DNA of 64,000 bases from Pampus argenteus (GCA_036937835.1 CM072879.1:14563001-14627000), one strand, 5' to 3'; shown: positions 11,401-25,646, counted from the stretch's first letter. Made by a program: numbers and translations. Notes: a model not told the origin generated them from the letters alone.

Positions 11401-14400
11401 ACATAGACAATGCTGTTAATCTGAACACACAGGACACAGTCAACATGACATTTAGCTGCCCTTTGTTTATTTGATTTACTTTGACCCTGCCTCTTTCTCT
11501 GCTTCCTCCTTTCTTTATATATATGTCTAGTTTGCTCTGTGCGGGTGATCGGAGAGAGTGACATCATGCAGGAGTTTCTCTCTGAATCAGATGAGGTGTG
11601 TATATTCTTCAGTAATGTGCAATGTTGTCAATTTCTAAAATGATTGTCATTGTAATATGGTTTATTTATGATTTATATTTGGGTATTTCTGCACTTCGTT
11701 TCAAAAGTTCGGCTTTTACTAGAGAGTAATTTCCTGCAAATTTTTAAAAACTTTTCTCAATGTACAACTTATGTTTTGTAAAACAGGACATCTGCACAGT
11801 GTACAGCACCTTGTTTATTATACTGCCTAATGTCATTTCCACAGATAGATCAAAGTCAGTCATTCATGTTTAATTCTAATTGAAAGTATTAAGGATATTC
11901 TGCCTCTGAATTTGATCCCAACCATGGGGATTTGGGGGAATAAACTTAAAAATTAATTTAGGAATATATCTATTTAATGCCCTCAAGTTTTTAAGTGTAA
12001 AAAAGTAGGCTAAATTAAGAACCTAATTTACTCTAAACATATGCATAGATAAGCAGGCACATGTCCTTGTTAATCCAATTTAAGAGTTAAGGTTAGGTTT
12101 ACTTTTCTCACCATATTTTGCTTTGCTGTGCAGAACTACAATGGAGTAACAGATGTAGAACTGCGAATAGCCCTGCCAGACAAGACCACCATCTCTGTCA
12201 GAGTCCGCAAGAACAGCACCACGGACCAGGTGTACCAGGTAGGTGCATTAACCACACTTGCTTGAATATTGTTTGGACAGCTGTATTGGGTGTCTGTAAA
12301 CTTTGAGCTCCTTTTTAATTATAGGAGGAATTACAAGGATTGCAGCATCAAACCATGCCTGTTATTAAATGCACAATATAAATTGTACTACAGTAAAAAT
12401 ATATGAGAAAAACAGGTAATTCTCAGTGTTTTTGTTTTTGCATGGCTGACTCTGTATCGCTCTTCCTGTAGGCATTAGTGTTGAAAGTTGGAATGGACAG
12501 TATTATGGCCAGCTACTTCGCCCTTTTTGAAGTCATCAACCACACATTCGGTAAGAATTGTGTATGTGATGTTTTATCAGTGTTTCACATGGTGATTTCA
12601 CAGAGCACTTCCACTTTCATGCGTTTAATTTCAAAGCCCTCTCCAGGGTGAGTTCATCACATGACCTCTGTTTTTTCTAAATAAAGACCTCTATCATCCA
12701 CCTTCTCAGTTTAATTACATTTGGCCTAAGGTTACATGTGTACATTTTTTTTGACAAGGGCAAGTAATTTGGTGCAAACTAGAATGCATTATTTTTTAAA
12801 TAACTAAACACATCCCTCCTGCCCTTTATCCCCCTCCTATATCTCTCCTCCTTTCTATTTTTTGTTCCAGTGCGAAAGCTGGCACCTAATGAGTTCCCCC
12901 ACAAGCTTTATGTGCAGAATTACACGTCGGCAGTGCCGGGGACTTGCTTGGCGCTCCGCAAATGGTTGTTCAGCTTCCAAGAGGAGGAGTTGCTCAGAGA
13001 CAACCCGCTGGCACTACACTACTGCTTTCACCAGGTAATAACAATACTTGAATCCCACTTGCCATGGAATTAAGGGAAATCTACACAATATTAGATCTAC
13101 AAGTTTCAATTTAGACATGAATGGATGTTTCTTCATTTTTGGACATAGATGGTTTCTACCATAACCAGGGCAACATACTGTAACACCACAGTGGCAGCCT
13201 TTTTTATTTTAGGTTTTTATTATTTATTCTTTTCTCTTATTAGAACAGAAGGTTACTTTCCCAACATGCTATGACACTAACTGGTCAATGCACACTGAAT
13301 CCTTTTGAGCGTCTCCGTCCTCAGAAGCAGCTGCCCTTTCAACAGCACAATTCCTGAGGCTTTATTTAGTTTTCAAGTTGACTCCATGGGAAGTATATTG
13401 TAAGAAAACAGGATTGGTTTTATTTATTGATTTAATGTTAAATGTTTAAAGCAGGAATTTGGAGTGCAATGGTAAATATGAATTATGATATCAACTTTTT
13501 ATTCAGTGTTTACCATGGCCAGTTACTGAAATCCTCCCCAAAATACATCAACTAAATATCAAGTTACTATCAGGAAGTCCTGCAAATGATACCCAGAATT
13601 TAAATGAGTCTAGTGTTGTGAATTACCACCAGGTACTTCTTAAAAAAAGTGTGTACTGGGAAAAAATAATCCCCTAATGCAAATGCACTAAAAACATTGC
13701 AACAGGCTGTTGTTGACCCATACAGGTCACTATCTGAAGCATTTCAGACATGTGAGGTTCAGCAGTGAGCTATTAAAACTCAAACTAGCAAATTCAGCTC
13801 ATGTAAGTGCCTGCATTTCTGACAAGCATAAAAACAAACATATCTAAAATGCTTAAAATGTATGCAGTCATTTCTGTCATTGAGTGATATTTTCCTGTTA
13901 AATTGCTTTAATGGATAATATTTGTTCTTTTTGTTTTTGTGACCTCGAATGATAAATGGTGTTGTATTACGACATGTCACCCTAACTCCCATCCACACCG
14001 TCCTCTGTCTGTCTAGGCACTGGATGATGTGAAGAAGGGATTCATAAAAACAGAGGACAAATCCTACCAGCTGCAGAAACTGGCAGAGCAGCGCAAGATG
14101 GCCACGGTCAGTCCCACAGACCAGTCTTTGTTCGGGGAAGGGATTGGGTTGACTCCACTTTTTGCCTGCTTACCAGAGCCATCACCAAAACGTTACCAAA
14201 GATGAACAGAAAAGGCAGAAACCCTTTCACATTTTAGAATAACGGCACCTGTGTTATAAATGGAGATAACGCTGTTGAATTTAAATTTTGTAGAGCCTTC
14301 AGTGAAAGTTTTGTGTGAGGGCCACTGCAAGTAATGTTAAAACTATTCACAGCATAACATTTCAGGCCACCCTAGCTAAACGTTAAATGGACAGCATTTA

Positions 14401-16735
14401 TATAGCGCGTACACAAACACACACTGATGGCAGCTAACTACCTTTCAAGTCACTGGCTTAACAGCACCTAGGAGCAACTTGGAGTTCAGTGTCTTGTTCA
14501 AGGTCACCTGGACATGTGGATAGGAGGATCAAACCACTGTCTAATTTGGCTACATGCATCCTTACCTGTGTCTCCTAAATGTTTCCAACTAAACAGTTTT
14601 TGTAAGTTTAAATTGTGTGCAAAACTATCCACTCTCTGTATAAACAACACAAAACATTATGTCTTAAAGCTGCAGTAACTCAATTTGCTTGCACATTAAA
14701 CTTAAAATTTGTTTTGCTGTAGTCACTGATTTGTGTGTTATCAAACTTCTATCTGTTAGTACTTGAGCCTGCTGCGGTCATGTGAGGGCTACAATGAGGT
14801 GGCATTCCCCCACTGCTCCTGCGACTCCAGGAGGAAGGGACACGTCATAACGGCTATCAGCATCCATCACTTCAAGCTGCACGCTTGTACTGATGATGGC
14901 ATATTGGAGGTGAGTGTGTGTTTGTGCACGTGTGTGTTTGCACGTCAGAATAGAGGAGCCAACCCAATCACCAAACATCAAATTTGTGAATCAAGTCAAT
15001 ACACAGAACTTACCTATTGTCAACTTTGCCCCTCCCTCAGAACCAGGTGATAGCTTTTGAGTGGGGGGAGATGCAGCGCTGGGACACTGACGAGGAGGGG
15101 ATGGCTTTCTGCTTCGAGTACGCCAGAGGAGAGAAGAAACCTCGCTGGGTCAAGATCTTCACTCCATATGTGAGTGTGCAAAAACCTGCACTACTGCCTG
15201 ATGAGTTTGTTTTCATTTGTTCACTTAGGAATTGTTTTAGAGTGACAGACTCTTTTTTTTCCAAGTGGAAGTTGTAAAATTCTATTTACACTTTATAACA
15301 TATGTATGAATTAATAACCATGTAATTGACGCAGTAATGAGAAGGCGCAAAGGCAGCAGGTAAATGGCTGAAACTGAATAATGTTTTTTATTTTGCTTTT
15401 ATTCCCAGTTTAACTACATGCACGAGTGCTTTGAGCGGATCTTTTGTGAGCTGAAATGGAGGAAACAGGTACAGACCACTCCTTTCCTCTTTTATTCTGG
15501 GAAACACATGACTCCATGCCAAGTTTGAAAGTCTAAACTAGCTTAGTTTATCTTTACAAATCCAATAAGCCACTAACTTTTATGGGTTTTTTTTCAGGCT
15601 TTTGATTATGACTTTTATTTTAAACTCCTGTGGACTGATTTATTTTCTTTCTGTTGTATACCAGGTTGAGGAAGAAGCATCTGACAAAGACAATAAAAAC
15701 TGCAGTAACACTGGTAAGCAGCAAGTATTTCCTATGTATTTTTGTCCTAAATACAAATCCTAAATTATTTTTAGTAACACTTGGTGAAACAACACCAGCA
15801 CTGAAGAGTTGGAGGCGAGATTTCAAATGGGGAATATCATAAAGGAATATTTATTCAGATGTGGTGCTTTGACTGACAGCATGCATAAAGCACCATGAAT
15901 TATGCAAACATTTCCTGTCTGATGAAAACTAAAACACCAAGTGGAGGGAAGTCTTCCTTCTTCTTTTATGTTTTAATGGCAGAAATATGTCTGAACATTT
16001 TACTGCTTTATAAGTAACTAGTGTTCACATTTAAATCACTGCAGAGCTACAAAGGCTGCATCCAGATACGCCTGTATTGTTTTATTATCTCTTCTGTTCA
16101 GCATTGCATTACGAGGAACTGAAAAAAGTCAAAGGGGAAACTACAAAATAGAGAAAAGGCTGCATTTATAGATGATTCACCCCAGCTTTACAATATACTT
16201 AACATCTAAGGAGAGAGTAAATTAACCGCCAGTGCTGTCAGATATCACAGACAAAACATACACAGGTGTATTTGTATAAACGAGGAGAAAAAGACAATGT
16301 AAGACATGTGACTGGCTGTCATAGCCCTCACAAAGAAACCCTCACAGTAGAAGGAAGTTGAAACTACTTGGCCCATGTGAGACAGCACAAGACCAGCAAT
16401 ACAAGTATGTAGATAAACAACTTCAAGGCATGAGGGTGAGTGAGCAAACTTCAGAGTTACAGGAAAAGAGTTGAATAAAGAACAACTGAGAAGTTGAGAA
16501 AGTTGAGGACTTCAGAGTCATCCAGATACAAGGTGAGGGTTCAGCATGCTACAAAGGAACAGTAGAAAAGTTGTCTTCTGCCTGCATTTTCATAAGTCAC
16601 ATGATGTGCAAAGAAAAAGCCCATCGTTCAGACTTGTCCCCTGAACAGTCTCTCTGTATTCCAGAGTATCTGCCTCCTCTGGAGACACAGCAGAAGGGAT
16701 GGCGCCACCTAGGGGGTGAGATTGCAACTTCCTAA
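8431..16735 (+). CDS. snx27: Sorting nexin 27 (PDZ-PX-FERM endosomal cargo adaptor)
   Basis: Thirteen coding exons: 8431-8732, 10547-10772, 10950-11142, 11531-11595, 12134-12238, 12472-12550, 12871-13034, 14017-14106, 14760-14909, 15041-15169, 15409-15468, 15665-15713 and 16665-16735. All junctions are GT-AG and the frame closes to 560 residues. The PDZ domain (about 41-133) has the carboxylate-binding SGYGF. A PX domain follows (RQLCSKRYREF), which binds PI3P, and then a FERM-like module (about 270-530). SNX27 sits on early endosomes, binds cargo tails carrying C-terminal PDZ ligands, and with retromer returns receptors and transporters to the plasma membrane. Nearly every exon matches mammalian SNX27 closely except the two small last exons, whose product (VEEEASDKDNK... 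ending HLGGEIATS) looks like an alternative tail. The start was chosen for its MADVEGDEI match and CpG context. AATAAA at 16946-16951 is a candidate 3' end. Confidence 0.97.
9192..9234. repeat. Short tandem repeat, 11-bp unit (catacatacat)
   Basis: About four near-perfect copies of an 11-base unit built from two CATA steps plus CAT, in snx27 intron 1. Confidence 0.8.
14383..14560. repeat. Degenerate dispersed teleost repeat (TATATAGCGC type)
   Basis: The motifs atggacagcatttatatagcgc, cacacactgatggcagcta, aggagcaacttggagttcag and tgttcaaggtcacctggac occur in the order seen in a very common fish repeat. It lies in the intron between coding exons 8 and 9 of snx27 and has no coding capacity. 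Confidence 0.65.
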
Positions 16736-19314
16736 AAACCATTGGCCATCACTCGAACTAGAGCTGGTCCACTCGCATCATCACAGCCACCCCAGAGAGC
16801 GCCCATCGACAAACACAGAACTGAGTGAGAGACTGAGGGGATCCATGCCCCGAAACACAAACTGGAATTGACCAATTTGGGAAATTGGAATAGTCACACT
16901 TAAATAATCCCAGGGATACACACAGCAAGAAGAGCAATGAAGGACAATAAACAAAAGCCAACTTTCACGTCATTTACTAGATCTTCATAGCGTGTCTGTT
17001 GTTTTCCTCCATGCGTCCGCCCCCCGTGATATGGGGCAGAACACGAGCAAAGTCTCGCTAGTGGTTGAAATGTAACGCCGCATACACAAAATGTGTGACT
17101 GGTCAAGGTTACCACAGCGCTGCTGCATCATTTACACAAAGGGAGCACATTGATAAATCACCATTTGACGAGGGAGCTGACATCCGGGATGGAACTGTGA
17201 CGGTCAGTTCTCCAACAATATCTGCTCGTTCTAAAGCCTTCAGTTTGACCCTCCTCTGCTGAACTAGAACTGAGACGATGGAGATGAAAATAAGAAGGGA
17301 GGGATACAGGAAAATATGGTTTTCACGACTTTTCACAGGCAGTGATGACGAAAGAAAGCAAAAATCTTTCTTTACACAGATGCTGGACATTAACAGAAAC
17401 GATATGTTTTTTGTATTCGTGGGTTCAGAAGTATTCTGTCTGTCAGAAAACGCAGGCGATGCAAATGTTAACTAACTGAAAACAGATATGGAGGACATGT
17501 TCATGATTATGTGTATGTTTAACAATCTTATTTCTGATCAAATATAGATTAATATAAGACCTATAGTAATTGGTTTCTTGATCTAACACAATGAAACACT
17601 AACTGAATTGCATTTAAACGCCAACTAATCCCCCTGTTTCACTTCTTCTTCTGGTCTAACCCTAACAACTTCAGAATGACGTGCGTTGGTTGGCAGTCAG
17701 CCATTAATGTCATTTTGAATATTTATCCCCTTCGCAAGTGTTTTGTTGTGGTGATTTCGTATAGCTTGGGAGTTGAGAGGAAGACTCATTCTCTTTCTCA
17801 ACTCTGCAGGGATATCTTGAACAAAAGGTTCTCGGGCTAAAGGGTTGATGTTTCTGAAATGTCACACATTCCCCACGGGGAATCTGATCTGAATTTCAAC
17901 TACAAGGACAAAACAGGAAAGTGTTTTTTTTTTCAGAGGACGTCTGTTGAGCTGCAGTTTTCTGAACAGGCAGCAGAGAGCAGCAGAAAGTAAGAGGTGA
18001 TTAGTTGTACGTGTTGAGCAGAAAGAGAAATCGTCTCAGAGCTTCTTAAAGAGTGATCCCTCGGGCTTTGTAAGTCACCCACCGACGTATCACTCCTCTC
18101 CAGTTTGTCCATTAACCACATCAGGCAGGACAGATGGTGTGTGTATGTGTGTGTGGGTGTTTGAGAGTAGATGATGCATGAAGTCGTGTGACTGTGACCA
18201 CAGCCATCAGCATACATAGCAATGCAGGCAGCTGTCTGCCTCATAGTGCACCTAAATGGATACAGTATTAGTTGTGTGTGTGTGTTTATGCACATGACAA
18301 AAGATAATATGACAGTTTTTATTGTGTTGGTTTTCTTTTTATTCTAAGCAACATTTCATTTCTTTCCAACAGGTTTATTGGTGGGTTAATCTTAATCTGT
18401 CTCACTTTAGATGTTTGGAACATGTATTAGTTTGGTAGAGGTTTACAACCTGGCAGGAAATAGAGACATTGTGTGTAAATGTATTGGGGTTTTTTTTTTG
18501 TTTTTTTTCTTAACCCTAAATGCAATAGAGTCTTCTATTTATCCCACTAAGGGCTACAAGCTTATCTTGGCCGGTTCATTATTAACAGATCCTTGTGTTC
18601 TGCAACCAAAAACCTGAATCTAAGTGTTGAACCAATGAGTGCTGTGTTAGTTCACTTTTTATTCACTCACACTGACTTTCAGAGCACAATTTTTTTTTCC
18701 GGTTCATTTTTCAGTACATTTTTTATTTCATATCTAGTTGCAGTCATAATTTGCTTTCAGTCAGTTACCTTGCAGCGTTTGTGTCTGTCTGTCAGTCCTC
18801 TGTGTTTATCAATGACATTGCTGATAAGCGTTTAGGCTCTGATTGGTCGTGTCTGATGAGCTTTCAGCGTGAGAGCCAGCAAATGAAGATGGGTTTTTTT
18901 GTAACCGTACGACAGTGGAGATGCCAGACAGATGGAGACAAAAGGGAGACGTCTCCTATTGTCTAGCTAACATTCACAGCCTCTCACATGCTTTTTCATC
19001 ATAACACACACTAATCCTTGTCTCCCCAATTGCCTGTCTTTGTGGTTTGACAAAATTAAGATATTTAGCTATTTGTCATGTAGTTGTTACCTCTGTTACA
19101 CAACATCCTATAGCAATACATACCATAATGTAGTAGCATATTGTGTGTTTTACTCACACATAACAGATGGCTAGATTGAGAACGGGTGCATTGGGTTGCA
19201 GGATGATCATTTCGACAGCTAAAGTAATAACCAATTTAGAGATGGATGACATAAGATTTGGAGGTGCTCAACCATAACATGTTTTTTTATCAAAACGAAA
19301 GACAGAGTTTGTGT

Positions 19315-19352
19315 TCGTGTGTGTGTGTGTGTGTGGGTGTGTGTGTGTGTGT
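19315..19352. repeat. (TG)n microsatellite
   Basis: About 38 bases of TG with one GG interruption. Confidence 0.85.
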
Positions 19353-21254
19353 TGACTTGTCTGTCCTCTGCTCTTACTCTCTCAAGGTTGGTCTCCCGTC
19401 ATCACGAGGGGATGTGGTTGCCGTGGCAGCACCATGTTAGTTCAACTCACTGCAGCCTCAGTTTCTTTTATTCCCATTAGCTTGACTGACTCACTTCTCC
19501 CAATAACGTATTCAAAGCAGCAGTGTTTTTTACTGTTTGGTGTTTGTTCTTTGTCCCTGTGGCTTGTGCTGCTGTGTATAGGCTTTTAGAAAGCTGCTGT
19601 TCTTTTTTTTTTTTTCTTCTTCTTCTTCTTCTTCTTTTTTTCCATTTCTGTGTCTCAGTTAGTCTTGTATGCGCCAGGTGCCATCTTATGCTCAGTCTTA
19701 GTCACAGACAGGTGTGTATACTGTCAGTTGTCGTCTGTTTCAGCCATCAGTGAGGTAAATGTCATAGTAACAGTGTTTAGGTGGAAGCTGAGAGATGACA
19801 AGAATGTTATGGAGCACGTCTTTGTATGGTTGACCCATGTTTGATATTTTTCATTTGTCAGTGTATGCCGTGCTGTGTTTAAGATGCTGGACAGCCTAGA
19901 TTTGTAAATGAATGACTCTTTTATGAAAAGGAGAATCAATTTCACACAGATGAAAAGAATGTTGGATTGCACAACAAACAATGGCAGCAGTATAATACAG
20001 GATGAACAGATCTATCTGTTCATCACAACCACCAAATATTCAACTGAACAATACTGTTGCTATAGTAACACACCAGTTTCCTGGTTCTTGTGCGTTATTT
20101 CAGCGCTGATTTCCATAACACAATTCAGTGGCAGATATCATTTAAAAAAATCAATGTTAATTATACAGCATTTTACAAGGCTCCAACTCGAGTTTTTGAA
20201 GAGGTTGCTCAATCAGTCTCTTCTCTTTGACACTGTTGATTCAGTCAGAGCCGCTACAGACGGATTATCCGGTGACCCCTGGAGTGCACATCCTGCTTGA
20301 GAGGGCCTTAGCTGCTGGCTTTCCCGTGTCAGCTGACATAATAATTAATTTATGTTTATTGCTTAAAAAACAAACAGGGCTTTTCCATGGCAAGTAAGCA
20401 GTGACATGAATTAATTAAAAACAGAAGCCTTGTTTGTTTGTCTTCTACGTAAACCTGTAAATAGTTGTTTTAAAAATAGGATATCCTTTTGGACAAAATG
20501 CACTCTTGTTTCTCCAACTTTTCTCAAACTTTTATTTATTTAAGCAGAAAATTAAAGATTATAAAGATTGGGGGAAATTATAGTGTACAAGACACAGTTA
20601 ATCATTCATTTTTGTGTGCGGTGAATGGCTGTATGGAGTATTTACTAAGCATTTACTAAGTGTCTCAAGACAGATTAACACCGGATGCTGAACTAGGCTA
20701 CAAAATGGAGAGTTTTATATCTTTAAAAAAAAACAAAACAAATGAAGGTTTACTAACCAGTATAAGAAAAAGGTTTGAAAATGTTGTGTAGAGTAATAAA
20801 TTGTAACAATATTTTAAATAAAGTTATATATTGGGGAAAATGCTTTTGTCTACATTTATTTTCTTCCTTTTAGGCCACAATGTGAACTCAAAATCTAAAT
20901 TAGCTTTCAGGAGGCTTTTCACCAGCTGTTAAATGATAAAGTACTCAGGTTGTGTTCATCAATGTATGGATTCTGTTCCCGTCCGGCGGGACCAGGCCAA
21001 TGTCAAGAATGTCTTCCTATAAAGACATGAAGACATAAAGCAACAGCAGTGCTCATCTGGGACCAATTAACTTCTAGACCAGTGCACCTAATAAGGTTTT
21101 AATGTCTTTTTAAATTTTGAATTGGTCAAAATAAGTTTAGTTTAGTGTTTTTACCTTTTTGCAAGGTGATGATACATTTATACACTTCTTCAGTCAAAGG
21201 TTTTCTTAAACCGCCTTCTGCTCGAAGAGACAAGTCTTGTATTTTGTTTAAGTG

Positions 21255-22356
21255 TGGGAGGCATTCAGAAAATATTCAGACCGCTTCTTCACTTTTTGTT
21301 ATGTTGCAGTTTTAATGCAAAAATTGTTTTAAATTGTTATTTTTTTCCTCATTAATCTACCATCAATGCCCCATAATGACTAAGCAAAAATCTAATTTTT
21401 GCAAATTTATTAAAACAGAAAAACTGACATAAGAATTCAGACCCTTTTGGATCTTTTGAAATTTAGCTCGGGTGCTCTCTTGATCGTCGTCGAGATGTTT
21501 CTACATCTTGATTGGACTCCACCTGTTGTTAATTGATTGGGCACGATTTGGAAGGCACATCTTGTCTATATAACAGCTGATAATGCATATCAGAGCAAAA
21601 ACCAAGTCGTGGTTAAAGGAACTGCCTGCAGAGCTTAGATGTGGGGAAAGGCTACAAAAATGTCTTCCTTGGAGAAGAATAAAGAAACATCCAGAAGGAG
21701 CTGGGCTTTATGGCAGAGTGGACAGACAGAAGTCTCAGTAAAAGACTTGCAAATAAGCACCTTAAGGACTCTCAGACTGTGAGAAACAGGATTGAACTGT
21801 TTGGCCTCAATTCTCTGGAGGAAACCAGGCACCGCTCATCACCTGCCCAGTAAGATCCCAACAGTGCAGCATGGTGGCGGCATTACGCCGTGGGGTGTCT
21901 TTATTTTTGTAGTGGAAGGAACTGGAAAAGAGAGATCATTAATGAAAACCTGGTTCAGAGTGGGCCAAAGCAGGAGTGGCTTAGGGACAACTCTGTGATT
22001 GTCCTTGAGTGGATCAGCCCAAACAACTCTGGATGGACCTGAAAGTGGCTGCACTAACGGTCCCCATCTAACCTGACAGAGCTTGAGAGGATCTGCAGAG
22101 AAGAATGACAGAAATTCCCCAAATCCTGGTGTGCAAAGACTCGAGGCTGTAATTGCTGCCAAAGGTGGTTCAGCAAAGTACTGAATAAAGAGTCTGAATA
22201 CTTATGTCAATATGATAATTCAGTTTTTTCCCCTTTTTTCCTTGTTTTATAAAAATAATCTTGCAAAAAAAAAAATCCTGTTTTAATTTGTAATTAATTA
22301 TTACACACATAAAGCTGCAACATAAATGTGGAAAAAAGTGGTCTGATAGCACTATA
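21255..22356. mobile_element. Tc1/mariner-like DNA transposon relic
   Basis: The left end (gcattcagaaaatattcaga, then cactttttgttatgttgcag) and the right end (gctgcaacataaatgtggaa, then agtggtctgatagcac) are diverged inverted repeats of one another. They match the termini of fish and salmonid Tc1-like elements. Between them lie recognisable Tc1 segments: gattggactccacctgt, cagagcaaaaaccaagtcgt, gagcttagatgtggggaaag, cagcatggtggcggcatta and gcaaagtactgaataaagag. The interior is about 1.1 kb, shorter than a 1.3-1.6 kb complete element. The transposase frame is broken by stops and deletions, so the copy is inactive. The exact target-site TA duplication is not clear. Confidence 0.85.
21600..22180 (+). 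pseudogene. Tc1-like transposase remnant
   Basis: This is the decayed coding interior of the surrounding transposon. Short stretches in different + strand frames resemble conserved Tc1 transposase blocks, such as the segment around 21868-21900 that encodes the region after the catalytic core. No frame runs through, so no protein is expected. Confidence 0.7.
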
Positions 22357-24423
22357 TGTGAATTTAGTTCAGATTGAGTCACTGCGGGTCGGTTCAGGTC
22401 AACATTGTTAAGAGTCTGGAGCAAATTTGACAGCTGTTGTTTATTTTTCTCAACACGTCTAACTGCACTGTACGGCATGCTGGATGAGAAGTGAGGAAAA
22501 GGTGATCATGACGAGGAACAGATGTGACAAATTGCTGGCAGGAAACATTTCGGTGTCCATCCTCACCATTTAAAAAGTCTGAGACGAATTGAAAGCTTAA
22601 TATCTCTTGTCTGGCACTATACATTTAACAGAGTACATCTCATTTATGGTTGGCAGTGACATGTGCTTTACTTTCTCCTGTGATTGGTTACTGTCAAATC
22701 TCTTTTTAAAAATTCACATCCTGCATGAAAACAGCCCCCAGGTCTGTAGGAAAGCGAGAAGTGCTGCACAGTACATAACAGGTCCCATGACAGCAACACT
22801 GACACTAATAAAATGTCCACAGAAGCATTATTCTAGCAGGAGAACGGGCACGGTGACATTTTGATGGTCACGTGATGCACAGATCTTTGTTCACTGTGCT
22901 CCACAGAAGCTGTTGCAGCCCGTGGGGAAGTAGTGGGAGACTGAGGTGAGGCATTTAAAATCAAAAAATACAGGGCTTGTTAATGCACCCCATTGAACCA
23001 AGCCCATAAAATGTTGTGTGCATTGGCACTGCCGAGGTGAAAATACTAATCTCATTAGACCCGTCTCACATGGGCACCGCAGGCTGCCACACTGACTTCA
23101 CCGCCTCCCCTCACTTTCCATTTTTCTTATGACCAACTAAGAAAAGGTAGAATAGAGTTACTTACAATCGATCGGGTTTGACTATTGACTAATTCTGACT
23201 CCTTAGCGAGATGAGATGTCTGTCTGTAGCCAACATTATCATCGCCATAACCACAGCAGCGCTACCCATAACCCCACACATTAACATAGTCTTTACTTGA
23301 GGTACTAACCCTGCTTTTATCTTATGGCTTATATGTGTAGTCCATAAAGGTAGCACTGAGCAAATTTGAATTTTGATGATAATTTCGATAGTACCTTAAC
23401 TTTACTTTTTATTTTATTTTAGTTTGCACTCACATAAGACTGCATGAAATCAGATAAATAAATAAAAAATAAGAGCTGTTCAGGACGTGTCAAGAAGTCA
23501 CAGTCACTTATTATGCAATGGACCTACTCTCAACTTAAGGAGAAAAACACACAATAATGAAATGAATAATAAGGTAAACAATAAAACTAAAAACTAACAT
23601 AACGTAATTTCGGATAACACAACAAAAAGCACACAAAACGGATCATTTTAAATGTAGGATCAGTAGGTTGATTGTACTGTAAAGGAGCATCTTTACATCT
23701 GAATTCTACTATTACTGGGATATCCTAATAACCAGTTGATATACTGGTATACTAATTTAATAATATATAAGATGGATAAATAGCCACTGCTTGAATAGTT
23801 TGAAGGGAACATGAGCCCTCTCTTTTGTACGATAAGGACATCTCTCCCCAGCGTTCAGCAGATGTTGACTGTCAGCTTGCAATAATATCCTCATTGCCAC
23901 AGAGTGGCTTATTACCCAGTGATCCCACTTGAGGGAAAATGTGTTAAGTCCACTTAATGTCCACTTGTATTTAGGCTTCAGAGTAAAGTGTCTCTCCAAC
24001 ATGCCATTCTCCATTTTACACAGAAGCAGCTGTGGTGGCCTTTTGCTGTTTTTCCACGTTATAATCTACTGATTTGAGTTGCACTGAATTGCAACGTTCT
24101 CCAGAGATGGGTTATGCAGTGTAAGATATGAATATGTTCCACAAACTGGAGCGGTGTGTCATGAGATCTAAATACAATTACTGAGAAGCACAGTGCTTTA
24201 ATTTGTGGAGTAGCCTCAAGTTACATTTGCAAATATATTTTGTGTAAAGTACAAAAAAAAAAAACATCAGCAGTTTCTGGCACATACTTTTTTAGTAAAA
24301 GGGTTTTTGATGTGATTTACTGAATCTCTATAATGGTGAAGAAGATTAAATAACCAGTGTCTGCATAAGACTGCAGGACGGTTCCAACCTCGCTGGTTTC
24401 TATTAGACAGATACATCTATGAG

Positions 24424-24760
24424 GCCACAGCTGTGCTATTAGCTCGCTAACATGATTGCAGTGACGATGCTAAACTGGTATGTTGTTCATGTTCACCGTC
24501 TTAATTGAGCGTCTTGTTAATTAGCGCCAAATACAAGTTACAGTTGCGGGCTAATGGAAGTGTCATTAGTTTTGCAGGCATGTAGTGATAAATCGAAATA
24601 CTTTACGAAGGTGGTAGATGAAAAGTTAAAGGTATAAGGAAGGTTATTACAATTTATCCTGAAGGGGACATGAATGTCTGTAGCAAATTTAATGGCAATC
24701 CGTCCAATGATTGTTAGAATATTTCAGTCTTTAGTGGTGAACTGACAACAGACCTGGTCA
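24424..24760. repeat. Degenerate dispersed teleost repeat (GCTAACATG ... CCATCCAATGATTGTT type)
   Basis: The ordered motifs gctcgctaacatgat, tgttcatgttcaccgtctta, tgtcattagttttgcaggca, gatgaaaagttaaagg and ggacatgaatgtctgtagca match a fish repeat family that is frequent in percomorph introns. The copy is diverged and non-coding. Confidence 0.7.
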
Positions 24761-25052
24761 TCCATACATTGGATGTATTTTATCCTAATATGTCAGTAAG
24801 CTTAGAATCGGAGGACAATAGTTGGCTAGTAGAGAGCGACCAACCACCCTTGACATATTGGTTAAGAGGCCGGTGTTCCTCAGGGCAGACACCTCGTGTC
24901 CACTTAACCTTGTGACCACGGCGGCCCGGGCTGGTTAAATGGCAGTCAGTAAAGTGAGTGAATGTGGCTTGGCAGGATTAATCAAGTCTAACGACACATC
25001 TGTAGGTAGGCTCGCTGGGAGAAGTGAGTATCAATCACCATCTGGAGCATCT

Positions 25053-25089
25053 CTCTCCATCTCTCTCCATCTCTCTCTCTCTCTCTCTG
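25053..25089. repeat. CT-rich microsatellite
   Basis: Imperfect CATCTCTCTC units followed by a pure CT run, in intergenic sequence. Confidence 0.8.
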
Positions 25090-25633
25090 CTTCTCGTCAG
25101 CTGTATCGACTAGTGCTTTGGGCCCTTGGTAATTAAAAGGCATTGATCGGCCTCAGCCGCAAGATGTTGGGATGCCATCATGCAGCACAGCACAGAGAGC
25201 GCAGGTGTGCATGCACATGGGTGGATGCATCTGAATGTTTCCACACGGTGCTTGTATGTAATTAGTGCACTGTGCAAATGTTTCATGTGAATTATGATTT
25301 AATGTGTTTGCCTGCAGAGTGTGTTCCTTATGTCCCTTATGTTGTATGTAAGGTCTTTTTACATTGTTAACTTGCAGGTCTATTTGTGGTTCATTTGTAT
25401 GCTCTGCATTGATGACATGTCACCACCCCACATATACATTCATTCATAGCTGTGTGAGATCTAATATGCCTCCAGTGAGATTCAGTTAAATCACCCATCT
25501 GATAAAATGTCTGGGAGAAGACTTTAGGTCTGCACTCTCTTATTAAATGAGAATCAGGGCAGAAAAAAAAAACAACAACAACAATTGATTGATTCATTGC
25601 AAACGTAAACCCAGAGGCTCATCTTCCCTATGG

Positions 25634-25646
25634 ACACACGCGCGCA

